Assembly (NCBI GenBank): GCA_026419115.1
Contig: JAOAAA010000015.1
Location: 1 to 43,751, forward strand
Length of the DNA stretch: 43,751 nt
Direction of reading: 5' to 3'
Source: Gemmataceae bacterium
GTDB lineage: Bacteria; Planctomycetota; Planctomycetia; Gemmatales; Gemmataceae
Shown here: positions 10,945 through 21,886 of the stretch, piece after piece
How the letters are laid out: every line of letters starts with the position of its first letter
How positions within the stretch are numbered: position 1 is the stretch's first letter
Translations under genes and position numbers: made by a program
The notes under the pieces: generated by a model
Seen by the model: only the letters and a program-made list of their open reading frames with translations
What the model was told of the DNA's origin: nothing
Database searches by the model: none

Positions 10945-11457
10945 ATGACCCGATTCACGTTGGGCGCAGTCCTCTTTGGCTTTGCATTTGTCCAAATGGC
11001 CGCGACTAAGGACCCCGCGTCCATAAAGCCCGAACTACCTAAAGCCGCTCCCATATACGTCAAGATTATTTGGCCCGTCGATCCTGCCACTGGGAAGCAG
11101 AAGGAACGAGCTATAGTTGAGTCTTGGGTTTCCAAAAGCGTCGAGAAACCGTTCAAGGCTGACTTCATCGCAGTGAGCGAGTGGGTTCCACTCAGCGAGA
11201 GACGGTATGAGGCCACAGACATTTGGGACGGAAAGCTGGACGGGAAAGAACGTGCTTGTGCGGTCAGCGCAGTTATCACCGAACGCAAGGAAGGCCGGAT
11301 CAAAATTCTACTCAGGGGGTGGCGGCCTGACGGTGTCGAAGTCGCCGTGATACTCGACGACGAACCGGGCAGCCGCGAGGTGGCCCCAGTCACCGAAGCC
11401 AAGACGGAGCACGGTACGCCCCATGTAGCCGTCTTCGTTGGCGTACCATCCAAGTAG
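10945..11457 (+). CDS. Small secreted protein, function unknown
   Basis: A 170-residue protein from ATG 10945, with AGGTG about 5 bp upstream. The frame is open back to 10846, but starting at MTRF gives a clean signal peptide (TLGAVLFGFAFVQMAA) with likely cleavage near residue 19. The mature part is Glu/Lys/Val-rich (PIYVKIIWPVDPATGKQ, RIKILLRGWRPDGVEV) and looks like an all-beta domain. No Cys ligand cluster or catalytic motif is recognised. A 300-codon frame on the opposite strand covers the same DNA and is Ser/Thr/Pro-rich, typical of an antisense shadow. Confidence 0.65.
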   Translation: MTRFTLGAVLFGFAFVQMAATKDPASIKPELPKAAPIYVKIIWPVDPATGKQKERAIVESWVSKSVEKPFKADFIAVSEWVPLSERRYEATDIWDGKLDGKERACAVSAVITERKEGRIKILLRGWRPDGVEVAVILDDEPGSREVAPVTEAKTEHGTPHVAVFVGVPSK

Positions 11458-11601
11458 AGATCGAAGGATTGCCGCTGAGTATTATCGGAATCTCAGGCCG
11501 AGCCAGTTGCTGTAACCGATCCCGCCTGTTTGATTGTTTACAGGGTTCCACTCCCTATCGTGGTGCATTTGATCTTTGTTGCACGAAGGCGGAAGGACTA
11601 G

Positions 11602-11691
11602 CGTTTCCTGATCGAGACGCTAGTCGGTCGGAATAATCCGTGTCCGTGCGGACGCAGCAAGAATTGCAACAAATTATGCCTGCCACAGTAA
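11602..11691 (+). pseudogene. Remnant of a SEC-C zinc-binding motif
   Basis: After an in-frame TAG at 11599 the frame reads RFLIETLVGRNNPCPCGRSK, then NCNKLCLPQ and TAA at 11689. This is the C-terminal SEC-C motif (consensus NxPCPCGSGKKxKxC) that ends SecA and many YecA/UPF-type proteins. No start codon or upstream domain remains in frame, so it is the tail of a decayed gene. The rest of 11458-11891 shows nothing else that can be supported apart from the DUF1501 ribosome binding site. Confidence 0.6.
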
Positions 11692-11891
11692 CGGTATTGC
11701 CACACTATACATCAACGGTCACCCACCTGAGATTCCATCTTTGCTGGGTCAATGGGGTTGTGTGTTATCGGTTTAATTGTTCAATAGGGTTTACTGTTTA
11801 ACGGTTCGATGAGGCTGGGGGGGTATTTTTCCTTCCTTTTCGAGTGGCGATCATCTAAAATAAGAGCAAGGACAACAGAGGGGAAATTGCT

Positions 11892-13316
11892 ATGAATGGT
11901 CCGTTGAATCGTCGTGAGATGCTCATTCGCAGTGGTCTGGGAATTGGCAACTTAGGTTTACTTTCCCTACTAGCTCATGAAACCGCACGGGCAACCGACA
12001 CTCAAGTAGGACTGAATCCTTTGGCTCCGAAACAACCCCATTTCAAAGCCAAAGCGAAACGGGTGATCCACATTTTTGCCAACGGCGGGCCAAGCCATGT
12101 CGATACCTTCGACCCCAAACCAAGTTTGCAAAAATACGCCGGCAAGGCCCTACCGGTTCCCAATAAACCGACCGAACGAAAAACCGGTGCTGCCTTACCG
12201 TCCCCGTTCAAATTCCAGAAATATGGCAAATCGGGCCTTGAAATCTCGGAGTTATTCGCGAATACGGCCCGTCACGCGGACGATATTTGTGTCATCCGCT
12301 CTATGCATGCCGATGTTCCCAATCATGAACCGAGTTTACTCCTGATGAATTGCGGAGAAGCTCGTTTGGTGCGTCCCTCGTTTGGCTCGTGGTTGACCTA
12401 TGGTTTGGGAACCGAGAATCAGAACCTTCCGGGCTTTATTGCCATGTGCCCGAATGGATACCCAATTCAAGAATCACAAAACTGGACCGCCGGCTTTTTA
12501 CCAGGGGTTTATCAGGGAACCTATATTAACACCAAATATACTGATGTGAATAAACTCATCGAGTATATCAAAAGCCCCACCCATTCCCCAGAAGATCAAC
12601 GCCGGCAACTCGATTTACTGGCGCGACTGAACCAGAAACATCAAGAGGCTCGTCAGAACGATCCCCAGCTAGAATCACGAATTCAATCTTTTGAATTGGC
12701 CTACCGAATGCAGAAAGAGGCCTCGGAGGCCTTTGACATTACAAGGGAACCGCAAAAGATTCGTGAAGCCTATGGCAATTCGGTCCAAGGGCGACAATTA
12801 CTCATTGCCCGACGCCTGATTGAACGCGGGGTTCGGTTTGTTCAATTATGGCACGGCGAAGGGCAACCTTGGGATAATCACGATGATTTGGAAGTGAATC
12901 ACCGTCGCTTGGCCGGCGAAGTCGATAAAGGGATTGCTGCTCTGATCGATGATCTCAAGAGACTGGGGCTATTTGAAGAAACCCTCATCCTTTGGGGCGG
13001 GGAATTCGGACGGACTCCCACGGTGGAATTGCCCACGCCCGGTTCCAATGCCGGTAAGGTCAATGGGCGCGATCACAATCACTGGGGTTTCTCGGTTTGG
13101 CTTGCCGGTGGTGGAGTGAAAGGAGGTCAGGCGATTGGTGCGACCGATGAATTTGGTTTCGCCGCTGTGGAGAAACGAGTTCATGTGCATGATCTTCATG
13201 CCACGATGCTTCACTTGCTCGGCTTTGACCACGAAAAGTTCACCTATCGTTATGCCGGACGGGACTTCCGCTTAACCGACGTTCATGGTCAGGTCGTCAA
13301 AGAAGTGTTAGCGTAA
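11892..13316 (+). CDS. DUF1501 family Tat-exported protein
   Basis: A 474-residue protein of the DUF1501 family, alkaline-phosphatase/sulfatase-fold proteins abundant in planctomycetes. The N-terminus NRREMLIRSGLGIGNLG is a twin-arginine signal. Core features are IHIFANGGPSHVDTFDPKP (metal-binding Asp/His), SMHADVPNHEPS, LWHGEGQPWDNHDD, LILWGGEFGRTPTVE, GRDHNHWGFSVWLAGGG and HDLHATMLHLLGFDHEKFTYRYAGRD. DUF1501 genes usually follow a DUF1549/DUF1553 cytochrome-like partner; none is present here, so it stands alone. AGGGGA lies about 7 bp before the ATG. Biochemical activity is not established for the family. Confidence 0.92.
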   Translation: MNGPLNRREMLIRSGLGIGNLGLLSLLAHETARATDTQVGLNPLAPKQPHFKAKAKRVIHIFANGGPSHVDTFDPKPSLQKYAGKALPVPNKPTERKTGAALPSPFKFQKYGKSGLEISELFANTARHADDICVIRSMHADVPNHEPSLLLMNCGEARLVRPSFGSWLTYGLGTENQNLPGFIAMCPNGYPIQESQNWTAGFLPGVYQGTYINTKYTDVNKLIEYIKSPTHSPEDQRRQLDLLARLNQKHQEARQNDPQLESRIQSFELAYRMQKEASEAFDITREPQKIREAYGNSVQGRQLLIARRLIERGVRFVQLWHGEGQPWDNHDDLEVNHRRLAGEVDKGIAALIDDLKRLGLFEETLILWGGEFGRTPTVELPTPGSNAGKVNGRDHNHWGFSVWLAGGGVKGGQAIGATDEFGFAAVEKRVHVHDLHATMLHLLGFDHEKFTYRYAGRDFRLTDVHGQVVKEVLA

Positions 13317-13368
13317 TTCTTCTTTCCTCTGTGTTCGGCTATTCCTCAATCCCCTTCCCTCAATCTCT

Positions 13369-16300
13369 CTATCCCATCACCGAACCGTATTTACTTCCTT
13401 TGGCAACGCTGCCGCTGGCGCTTCCTTTCCGAAAAGCCAAGTTCAACGAGGAATCGATGATACATTCATAATCGTGAATTGTTGCAATCACAAGCCCATC
13501 GGTATCGAGAAATTCAATATCGGCACGGGCATTTTTCCCCGTATCTTTCCGAACGGTGGCAACCACTTGGGTATAATCGCTGGGGAACTTGGGAACATAC
13601 TGTCGATACTGGCCGATAAAGGTCGGTAACGAGCCGGATTGATGGCGGAAATAAGACCAGACGATCATCATCTGAAAGGCAGCGTCTAGGGCCAAAGGAT
13701 CGGCAAACCACGTGGGTCGAAGAGGCTGGGTCATCCAGCGATTGGGGGGGGGGGGCATTGCGCACCAAGCCAATGATGCCCGTTTCGCCGACCCCGTCGA
13801 TTCGTTCGATCGCCCGAAGGTCAGGCCCATGAAAAAGAACCTGTTCGTAAAGTTCATGGGGTTTCATGGTCATCGGACCGGTGCTAGGCCATTCTTGCGG
13901 CGGCGGAGAAGCGGGCCATTCTTTGGCAAAAAGAATATCGGCCCGCGAGTGAATCGATTCGCGATCCTTCTTCCAACCCCGCATTTCCACGGGGATCACA
14001 TAAATCGAGTCCTGTTCTTGGGGTTGACCCACAAACAAACGTAGCCGAGCCGGTGTCACATCGTCGAGCTGCACGCCTTGGAAAATTCGGAGATCGTTGA
14101 ACCCAATAAAACGGAGTGGACCTGCTTTCGATTGGGCTACATGAATCAACCACTCTGCATGCAGCACCATTGGCAAAACCGCCCGATCGTTCAAGGTGTG
14201 GGAACGGAGAATCGGGTGATCTTTCAGGCGAACTTCTCGTTCTAGGACCAAGGTTTGTTCTGCACGGAGAGGAATTTGCCCATTCGAGAGGGGGGGGGCA
14301 CTGGCTTTCGGTTGAGCCAGAACGACGACCTCGCAAGGACGATCCAGCGCACTTAACTCGTTCCAAAGCAGTTGGCTTCCACGATGATACGAGATCAGGC
14401 CGATCCCTTCGGAAGCAAAGACTTCGGCCAACGCAGGGGTAACCATTCCCCCTTCCCAAGGTCCCCAATTCAAAGCGACACAACGGCAGGCAGGCCTTTG
14501 ACGGGCAACGAGCTGGGCAGTTTTGTTCAACACTTCGTTGGCGGCAGCATAAGCGATTTGCCCCGTTCGGCCAAATCGACCTGTTGAGGACGAAAACAGC
14601 ACGAGGATTTTCAACGGGTCCTCTTCCAATGCCGTTAGAAGGTTTCGTAGCCCCGTAACTTTGGTCTCGTAAACGTAAGTGAATTGCTCATCGGTTAAAT
14701 CCTCGATTTTGCGATCTGCCAGCACGCCGGCCCCATGAATTAAACCGGTGATAGGCCCCAATTGTTTGCGAACGTCGCGCAGAGCGGCCGTCAGGGCGCC
14801 ATAATCTTGAACATCGCAGGGATAGTACAAAACCTTGGCCCCCGCTTGGGTCAACCGACGAATGTTTCGTCGCACCTCGCGTTGCCCGATGATTCGCTTA
14901 TATTCATCGCCGACCTCTTTGGGCGTCGGCTTGGTCTTCATTCGAGAAACAATCGCTTGTTTTATCTCAGCTTCTTGACTGAGACGGGCCAACCATTCGG
15001 GTTCCTGTTCGGGCAAGGGCGTGCGACCGAGCAATACAATTTTGGGATGGCTTTTCTCCACGAGGGTAAAAAGCGATTCACAAGTCACCCCGCGAGCGCC
15101 TCCGGTCACTAGAATCACATCCTCGGAAGTGATCGGGCCGATCGGAGCGGTTTCTAACACCGGCTCTGCGTTCCCGAGTTCAATTCGGACTCTTCCATCC
15201 AAGTTGATACCCACTTCAACGGGGCCGGCCGTCAAAATTTCATCTGCCAGAACCGCAGAGAGGTTTCGGGCAAAATGGGGATCGAGATCAATCGCTTTGC
15301 ATTGAACAAGGGGCCATTCATGTGCGGCCGTTTTGGCTAGCCCGCTGAAAGCCCCCGAGGTAATATCTTGTTGTTTGGCCAACGAACCAAAACCAAAACG
15401 ACCATCTAAACGAGAGACGGTGACAAAAAAAGCCCCATTGCTGCGAGCCTCGGTCGTCAAGGCGGGGGCGGCCCGTCGCAACCAACGAAACGCCCGTAGG
15501 GGGAGGTCTTCTGGAGATGCCCCCTCCGGCGCAACAAGGATCAAACCAGAAATTCCATTGGGTTCATAGGCATAGGGGGAATCGTCCCATGCAATAAATT
15601 CCGGGCGTAACCCCGCCACGTTGAGATGACGGGTCAGCGAAGAAATGAGCATCGATTGTTCCGCCACGAGCCAAACTCGGGCGCCGGGTCGATACTTTAG
15701 CCGAGTTCGTCCCACCGAAGTATCGATTTCAAACAGCATGGGCACCGATCGAAATACTGGGTCCCCCTCTTCGCGCGGAATCTCCCGTTGAGCTTCAGGG
15801 GGGAAGGCATAAACCGTAGGTTTTGCACGGGGGGGGGGAGCTTCGGGCACTCGTTTGATGATAATATCTGTTTTCTGTTCCGAAGTCTCGGTTGAGACTG
15901 GGAAAAGATTCACTTCCGCCAAGGTCGGGGCGGGTTCCGTCGGATTGATGCGCTCACTCTCGTTAGATTCGTGAGTGAGCGCTTGGGGAAAAGACGGGGG
16001 GGGCCCTCCTGAAGAATCTTGAAGGATACTCACCACATCTTGCAGGGTGTGCAGCGAGCCGAGTTGATCGGGTTTGACTGCAGGCAAGCTGGGGATTTTC
16101 TCTTGAAGGGCCGAAAGAATCTCGACCCGTTTGATCGAATCGATCCCTAAATCCGCATCCAACGACATGCTCAGATCGAGCATCTCGGCAGGGTATCCCG
16201 TCTTCTCCGAAACCACTCCCAATAACACTTTCCCTAAATCCCCCGTGGCCTTGGGGGGGGGGGCCAATGAAGCACTCGGGGTTGCGGGTACCGAGGTCGC

Positions 16301-19300
16301 CACCATTGGAGAGGAAGAAAAGGAGGTCGAAGAAACCGGAATCGGTGCCCCGACAGGCGCAGAGGCCGCCGGAGGGGACATACTCGCAGTAGGAACCATA
16401 GGCATCATCGGCACAGGTACCGGTTGCGTTACGGGAACCGGTTGTGCTACAGCAGCCGAGTGCATTGGGGGAATCGTCGGAGCCAGTACCGGAGGGCTTG
16501 AGGGTGCAGATGATGCGGCCACCGTTGGGGGAGCGACCATCGCACTGACCGGAACAGCAGGCAACGAAGCAAGGTTCCCCGTTAACAGAGCTTGTTGTTG
16601 AGCAAGCAAGGTTTGTAGAGTCAGCAACGAGGCTTGCTGATGATCTAAAAACTGTTTGTGTAAACGGGCCGTTTCTTCTTGCAGACGTTGAAACGCCAAC
16701 AAGCTTTGTTGCGTCAGGCCGAGTACACCTGAGAGCGCTGGCGTGTCGGGTGAATTCATTTTTCGACTCGATGTAGTTGGTGTTGGAGCGGACTGGGTCA
16801 TTCCACTCGCAACGACAGAGGAAACAGGGATCGAACTTGGGTTTACAGGGGCTGATACAGGCAAGGGCGTTTGTGTCGGTGTGGGCGTCGGCAAAGACAT
16901 CGCCGCAACGGGGGCATTCTGACTGGCAGAAGGTGCCAGTGAGTTAGGCATCGATTTTAGAGCCGATGGAGTCGCGGTATTTCCCGCGACCGATTTTTCC
17001 CGAGGTTTGACGTAATTGGCGCCACAGATGGGGACGGTAAGCCCCGGTTTCGTGGGGGGGGTAAGAATCTCGAACCCCGCATTCCATCGGGTGAGATTGA
17101 CAGGCAATCCGCGAGCTGCCAAACGCCCCAAAGTGCAAGCCAAATCGAATAAGCCTCGCGTCCCATGCGAGCTATCGATACTTAAACAAGCCAAGCCACT
17201 GAGATTCGGCGATTGAGCTTTCAGAATCGCTTCGGCCAATCGGGTCAGAACAGTTCCCGGCCCCACTTCGAGAAAGGTTCTAGCACCCGCTTGATAAAGA
17301 TTCGAGATGCAACCAACAAAATCGACTGGCTGGGCTAACTGGTTCGCCAAGAGATTTTTGATGGCTTCGGATTCGGACGGATAAACCCCCGAGGTGGTAT
17401 TGGAAAAGACCGGTACCCGTGGAGCATTCCAAGCAGGAAGAGACCTTAGAACCTCACCAAATGGGGTCGCTGCACTGGCCACCAAGGAACTATGGAAGGC
17501 AGCCGAAACCGGTAAGCGAGTGCAACGGATGTTTTTTCGGCGGAACAAGGTTTCTGCACGGAGAATTTCTTGATTCTCGCCGGAGAGAACCCCCTGATTG
17601 GGCGAGTTCCGATTGGCCAACACCACAGGGAGTTTTTCGTTGTGCAATAAGGCTTGGATTTCTTCAAGAGGTGCATGAACAGCCATCATCGCACCAGTTT
17701 GAGAAGACGAAGCGACTTGGGCCATCACTTGCCCCCGAGCGTTGGCAATTTGGTGGAGGGTCGTTTCGTTATACACACCGGCAGCATATAAGGCAACTAA
17801 TTCGCCAAAGCTGTGCCCCACAAAGGCGCTGGCATCGACCCCAAAATGTTGCAAGGTCTTCCAACTTCCCACTTCCACGGCCCCTAAAGCAGGCTGAGCC
17901 ACTTGAGTTTCTCGCAGAAGTTGTTCTTGTTTTTCACGCACCTCGGGGCTAAAGGCCGGATGCGGATATATTTTGACATTCAACCCCTCGGATTCCGGAA
18001 ACAGACGTTCCGCCAAATTCAAGGTCTCTAAGAATTCGGGGAAGGTGCAAGCTAAATCGCGAAGCATCCCGATACTTTGAGAACCTTGGCCGGGAAACAT
18101 CACCGCTAGGGCACCGGTCGCTTGCCCTGTCCCGAAGAAGGCCCCATCTGGAAGGTGCCATTCCGAGAGGGGCGATTTGATTTTTTCCTTCACCGAACCG
18201 AGCAGCTTGTTCAGGTCGGAGTTCCGCCGCACGACCAAAATGAGCCGATACTGTTGAGCGAGTTGAAACTGGTTGCGAGATTGTTTCCCCAGTTCGATCA
18301 CGTTGGCCCACGAAAGATTTACCTCCAAGGATTCGACTTGTTTTTGAAGGGTAGAACGATCGTCTGCCGAGAAAGCCCAAATCTCGGTTTCGCCATCATA
18401 ATCGGGAGCTAATTTCTGTGGTTGGGCTTCTTCTAAAACGGCATGAAAATTACTGCCCCCGAAACCAAAGGCACTTAAGGCCGCTCGGCGAGGATAATCG
18501 GGACGAGAAACCCAAGGTCGTTTTTCGGTGTTGACGTAGAAAGGTCCGGTTTGGGGAGCTAAAGGTTCGACCGGATTTTTGACTTTCAGGGTGGGGGGCA
18601 AAACCTTGTGATATAGGGCTAAAGTCGCTTTGATTAGGCTGGCCGCCCCCGCTGCTGCCTTGGTGTGACCGATCATCGATTTCACCGAGCCAATGGCGCA
18701 CCAAGTACCTTGTCGGCCCGCACCGGAATAAACTTCCCGTAATGCAGTCGCCTCAACCGTATCGCCGACTTTGGTTCCCGTCCCATGGGCTTCCACCAGT
18801 TCGATGGTATCCGGCCCAATCCCCGAACTGCTATACGCATTGAGCAAACATCTCTTTTGACCAGCTGCGGACGGGGCATAAATCGCATTCCCTTTGCCAT
18901 CGCTGGAGGTCCCGATTCCCTTAAGGATGGCATAGATGCGATCCCCCTCCTTCTGAGCATCGCTTAAGCGTTTGAGTACAACAAGGCCCAATCCCTCCCC
19001 CAAAATGGTGCCGTCGCCTTCTGCATCAAAAGGCTTCGCATCCCCCGTCTTCGACAAGGCCGGTGTTTTGCTGAAGCACATATACATGAAGATGTCGTTG
19101 AAGGTGTCGGCCCCCCCCGTCACGGCGAGATCACACTTGCCCGTTTGCAATTCCAAGGCGGCCAAATGAACCGCACTGAGCGAACTCGCACAGGCAGCAT
19201 CCACCACGCAATTGGTGCCGCCTAAATCGAGCTTGTTAGCAATTCGACCGGCAACGACGTTCCCCAACAATCCGGGGAAAGAATTTTCTTGCCAAGAAAC

Positions 19301-19825
19301 ATAGGAATCGGCGATCGATTGAACCACTTTGGCCGAGGTTTGCTCATCGACCCCTGCTTCGGCCAAGGCTTTTTTCCACTTAGGATGCCCCAATCTGGCC
19401 CCCAACGGAATCACCAATTCCAGCGTTCCCGTTACCCCTAAAATCACCGAGACCCGCTCGCGATTATACTTTTTCCCCTGAGGGCCGTAACCGGCATCAT
19501 TCAAGGCCTGACGGGCGGCAACCAACCCCAGTAATTGCGTAGCATCCGTTGCTTCGAGATCGTTGGGAGCAATCCCGAATTCCAAGGGATTAAACGGATA
19601 AGCATCCAAAAACGCTCCCCTTTGGGCATAGGTCATATCGGGAGCTTTGGGATCGGGATCGAAATAATCGTCGGGGTTCCAATGGGTCTCTTTCGGAACC
19701 GGTCCCACACAATCGACACCGTTCTTGATGTTGGCCCAAAACAGATGAGGGCTGTCGGCCTTGGGGAACAAGCAGCCAATACCCACAATCGCCAAATCGC
19801 ATGCTACGGGGGAAGGAGCGCTCAT
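13369..19825 (-). CDS. PfaA-like iterative polyketide synthase (KS-AT-ACP-KR-DH), frame broken in DH
   Basis: A modular synthase of the PUFA/secondary-lipid type, 2151 residues when the two frames are joined. KS at about 1-455 (active Cys in VDAACASSLSAVH, His in VEAHGTGTKVGD, GHTKAAAG); AT at about 570-860 (FPGQGSQ, GHSFGE); a Pro/Ala/Ser linker; one ACP with LGIDSIKRVE near 1229; KR at about 1400-1830 (TGGARGVT, Tyr in GQIAYAAANE); hot-dog DH from about 1860 (HPILRSHTLNDRAVLP). The first frame ends at 13514 after 2103 codons; a +1 shift at the 12-base tract 13744-13755 restores the DH C-half with its DPLALDAAFQ Asp, ending at 13369. GGAGGG precedes the ATG, which overlaps the pfaD-like stop (ATGA). 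Only one ACP and no separate PfaB/C, unlike true omega-3 PUFA synthases. Confidence 0.88.
13744..13755 (-). repeat. G12/C12 homopolymer that shifts the PKS reading frame
   Basis: Twelve G on the plus strand (C12 in the coding sense). With 12 bases the frame runs Asn-Ala-Pro-Pro-Pro-Gln and stops at 13514; with 11 (or 14) it runs Ala-Pro-Pro-Pro-Asn-Arg-Trp and continues into a plausible dehydratase C-half ending at 13369. The cause could be sequencing or assembly error, a phase-variable tract, or slippage during transcription or translation. Confidence 0.9.
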
Positions 19826-21477
19826 GGAGTGCCCTCCGAAAAATAGGGGTCCAACGCTTCAACCGGTAGGGGGCCTGCGAGGAAAAAGTCCGAACAGGCC
19901 AAGCCTTGCGTTTCTAAGATCATTTGTCGCAGGGTCAGGGTGGCACCATAAAGTAAGTTTTTGCTGACAACGACTACGGTTCGTTGCTGCGGAGCCTGCA
20001 AATACGAGCCTTTGGCCCATTCATTAAAGGCCCCCATCGCCGGTCCGCACCAGACTTGATAATCCAACACCCGATCCGGTACACCGGCGTTGGCCCAGCG
20101 GGACGATTGCCCCAAATACCAACGAAAGACTAAAGCCATTTTGTGTTTCGCGTCGGCCTCGGCTTTCACCAATTGTGAGGGATCACGCCGTTGAAAAAAT
20201 TCCACCGTCTGACGCCAAACTTCCTCAATCGGCAGCCGCAGAATCGTTTTCTCTAATGAGACACGTTCCGCAGCCGGTATCGCCTCTAAACTCGAATAGT
20301 TCCGGTACAATTCGTACAATTTGGCAGCCCGCATGGCAAACATAGTGCCCCGTTTCAGCACTTGAACTTTGACCCCCATCTCGAACATGTCGGCTGCAGG
20401 GGCCATTGCAATATCGGCTTGATCGGCCTCGGCGAGCATTTGACGCACTCGATCCGAAGAACCCGATTCCACGCAGGCTTGATTGATCGATCCGGTTACC
20501 CCATACGCGGCCCCCATCGCAAAGGCAGCGGCCACGCTGGCAGGGGTAGCGATCCCCCCCCCCAAGCCTACGCAAGGAGGTGTGGCATATTGATACTGCT
20601 TTTGCAGGCGGTTCCGCAACGCTATCATTGCGGGTAATAATGTGATCGCAGGCCGATTATCCGTGTGCCCCCCCGAATCGGCCTCGACGGTAATATCATC
20701 GGCCATGGGGATACGTTTGGCCAACAATCCTTGATCGGCCGTGAGAAAACCGCTCTCCACTAATTCCGAAACGTAGCGTTCTGGTGCGGGGGAAAGAAAT
20801 TTCGTGGCGACCTCGGCCCGAGACACTTTGGCAATCACTCGGTTCGGTGTATAAACTCCGCCGGCACCATCCGCACGGATACCACTGAGCCGATAGCGCA
20901 CAATGTGGGGAGTTAAATCCAAATAGGCCGACGCTTCCACAAGGGGGACTTTTTTGGCCAGATAAAGGTCCGTAATTTGGCTTTCGTGGCTTTGCTCATT
21001 CGGGCTGTGAATCAGATTGAATCCATAAGGAAGCTGCCCCAGATTCTTTTGGAGCCGATCAATCGCGGCTTCGACCCGTTCTTTAGAAAGGCCCGCCGCA
21101 CCAAAAAAGCCTAAAAAGCCGGCCCGACTCATGGCCTCGACGATCTCTACGGAAGCGATCCCGTTTGCCATCGATCCACTGACCAAGGCATAACGCAAGC
21201 CGTGCCGACCCCGAAAGGCAGCGTCCCCTAACGAACTGGGCAAACATGCAGGCGCAAGGGCCATCACAGGATATTCCCCAATCTCGCTGAGCTGACCCCC
21301 AATTGCAAGGGCCATCCCTTCTGCGGTTTGGACAAAACAAACCGGTTGGGAAACATTGTGCAAATGCTGTTGAATGATCGAACGATCTAGCGTCAAAGTC
21401 CCGTCCACCGCGCTCCAGTATCCCCAAGCGGGGGGCTGGAGCATAGGTTGTGCTAACTGTCGGTGGCTAGACAACAT
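19822..21477 (-). CDS. PfaD-like trans-acting enoyl reductase (FMN, nitronate monooxygenase fold)
   Basis: A TIM-barrel flavoprotein of the PfaD family, which reduces the enoyl double bond in trans for polyunsaturated fatty acid and related polyketide synthases. Supporting segments: GGQLSEIGEYPVMALAP-type N-terminal region, ASAYLDLTPHIVRYR, MADDITVEADSGGHTDNRP (the His/Asp-rich flavin-site signature), CVGLGGGIATPASVAAAFAM and GAAYGVTGSINQACVESGSS (phosphate-binding Gly residues), then KVQVLKRGTMFAMRA. The open frame starts at TTG 21489, but ATG 21477 has GGAT 7 bp upstream and gives 551 residues, the usual length of about 540. Its TGA overlaps the PKS ATG, so the two are translated together. 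A C10 tract encodes the GGG of the flavin loop. Confidence 0.9.
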   Translation of the reverse strand: MLSSHRQLAQPMLQPPAWGYWSAVDGTLTLDRSIIQQHLHNVSQPVCFVQTAEGMALAIGGQLSEIGEYPVMALAPACLPSSLGDAAFRGRHGLRYALVSGSMANGIASVEIVEAMSRAGFLGFFGAAGLSKERVEAAIDRLQKNLGQLPYGFNLIHSPNEQSHESQITDLYLAKKVPLVEASAYLDLTPHIVRYRLSGIRADGAGGVYTPNRVIAKVSRAEVATKFLSPAPERYVSELVESGFLTADQGLLAKRIPMADDITVEADSGGHTDNRPAITLLPAMIALRNRLQKQYQYATPPCVGLGGGIATPASVAAAFAMGAAYGVTGSINQACVESGSSDRVRQMLAEADQADIAMAPAADMFEMGVKVQVLKRGTMFAMRAAKLYELYRNYSSLEAIPAAERVSLEKTILRLPIEEVWRQTVEFFQRRDPSQLVKAEADAKHKMALVFRWYLGQSSRWANAGVPDRVLDYQVWCGPAMGAFNEWAKGSYLQAPQQRTVVVVSKNLLYGATLTLRQMILETQGLACSDFFLAGPLPVEALDPYFSEGTP

Positions 21478-21886
21478 AGATAAATCCAAGGGGGTCGCTT
21501 CACAGGTTAGTTTAGAATAACTTATTGTATGAACTACGTAAAGAAACAGAAGAGAAATAATCTCAAAGGAAATCGCAGTCCTTCGGCAATTTCTTCACAG
21601 TGGGACGGATAAAATTGCACTGATCCAATTCCCCATGCGACCGATAAAATCGATCTGATCCAATTCACAACCGGATGGATCGATTCACCACCAGCCGATG
21701 ATCTATCGAGATGATCCCAATGAGGGGGGGGCTAAGGCCGGTTGATATACCCAATCTCCATCCCGATCCCGATGATTCTATCCTGTGATGGGCGGGCTTG
21801 AGATTAGGATGAGTTTTGGAAATAGAATACGGTAGATAGCTGTCATGAATTACATGCGGAAGCGGTTCCGGCAACCACAGGTTCGG
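21478..21886 (-). promoter_or_regulatory. Gene-free region before the pfaD-like gene
   Basis: A 409-bp gap between iscA and the pfaD-like gene. It contains a 24-bp imperfect direct repeat, a G8 tract at 21724-21731 and the downstream echo of the iscA end. It probably holds the promoter of the PKS operon, but no clear -35/-10 pair could be chosen. No terminator hairpin with a T run is seen after iscA. Confidence 0.45.
21608..21666. repeat. 24-bp direct repeat upstream of the pfaD-like gene
   Basis: Two copies at 21608-21631 and 21643-21666 share GATAAAAT and CTGATCCAATTC and differ at three of 24 positions; the offset is 35 bp. They lie about 140-190 bp before the pfaD-like start. They could be paired regulator sites or another local duplication. 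Confidence 0.7.

Noticed and set aside
10551-11453. 300-codon open frame on the minus strand
   Set aside because: It is Ser/Thr/Pro-rich, antisense to two better-supported plus-strand genes, and has no recognisable motif.
16131-16601. 156-codon Gly/Ala/Thr-rich frame antisense to the PKS linker
   Set aside because: It is the complement of the Pro/Ala/Ser-rich linker and carries no independent signal.
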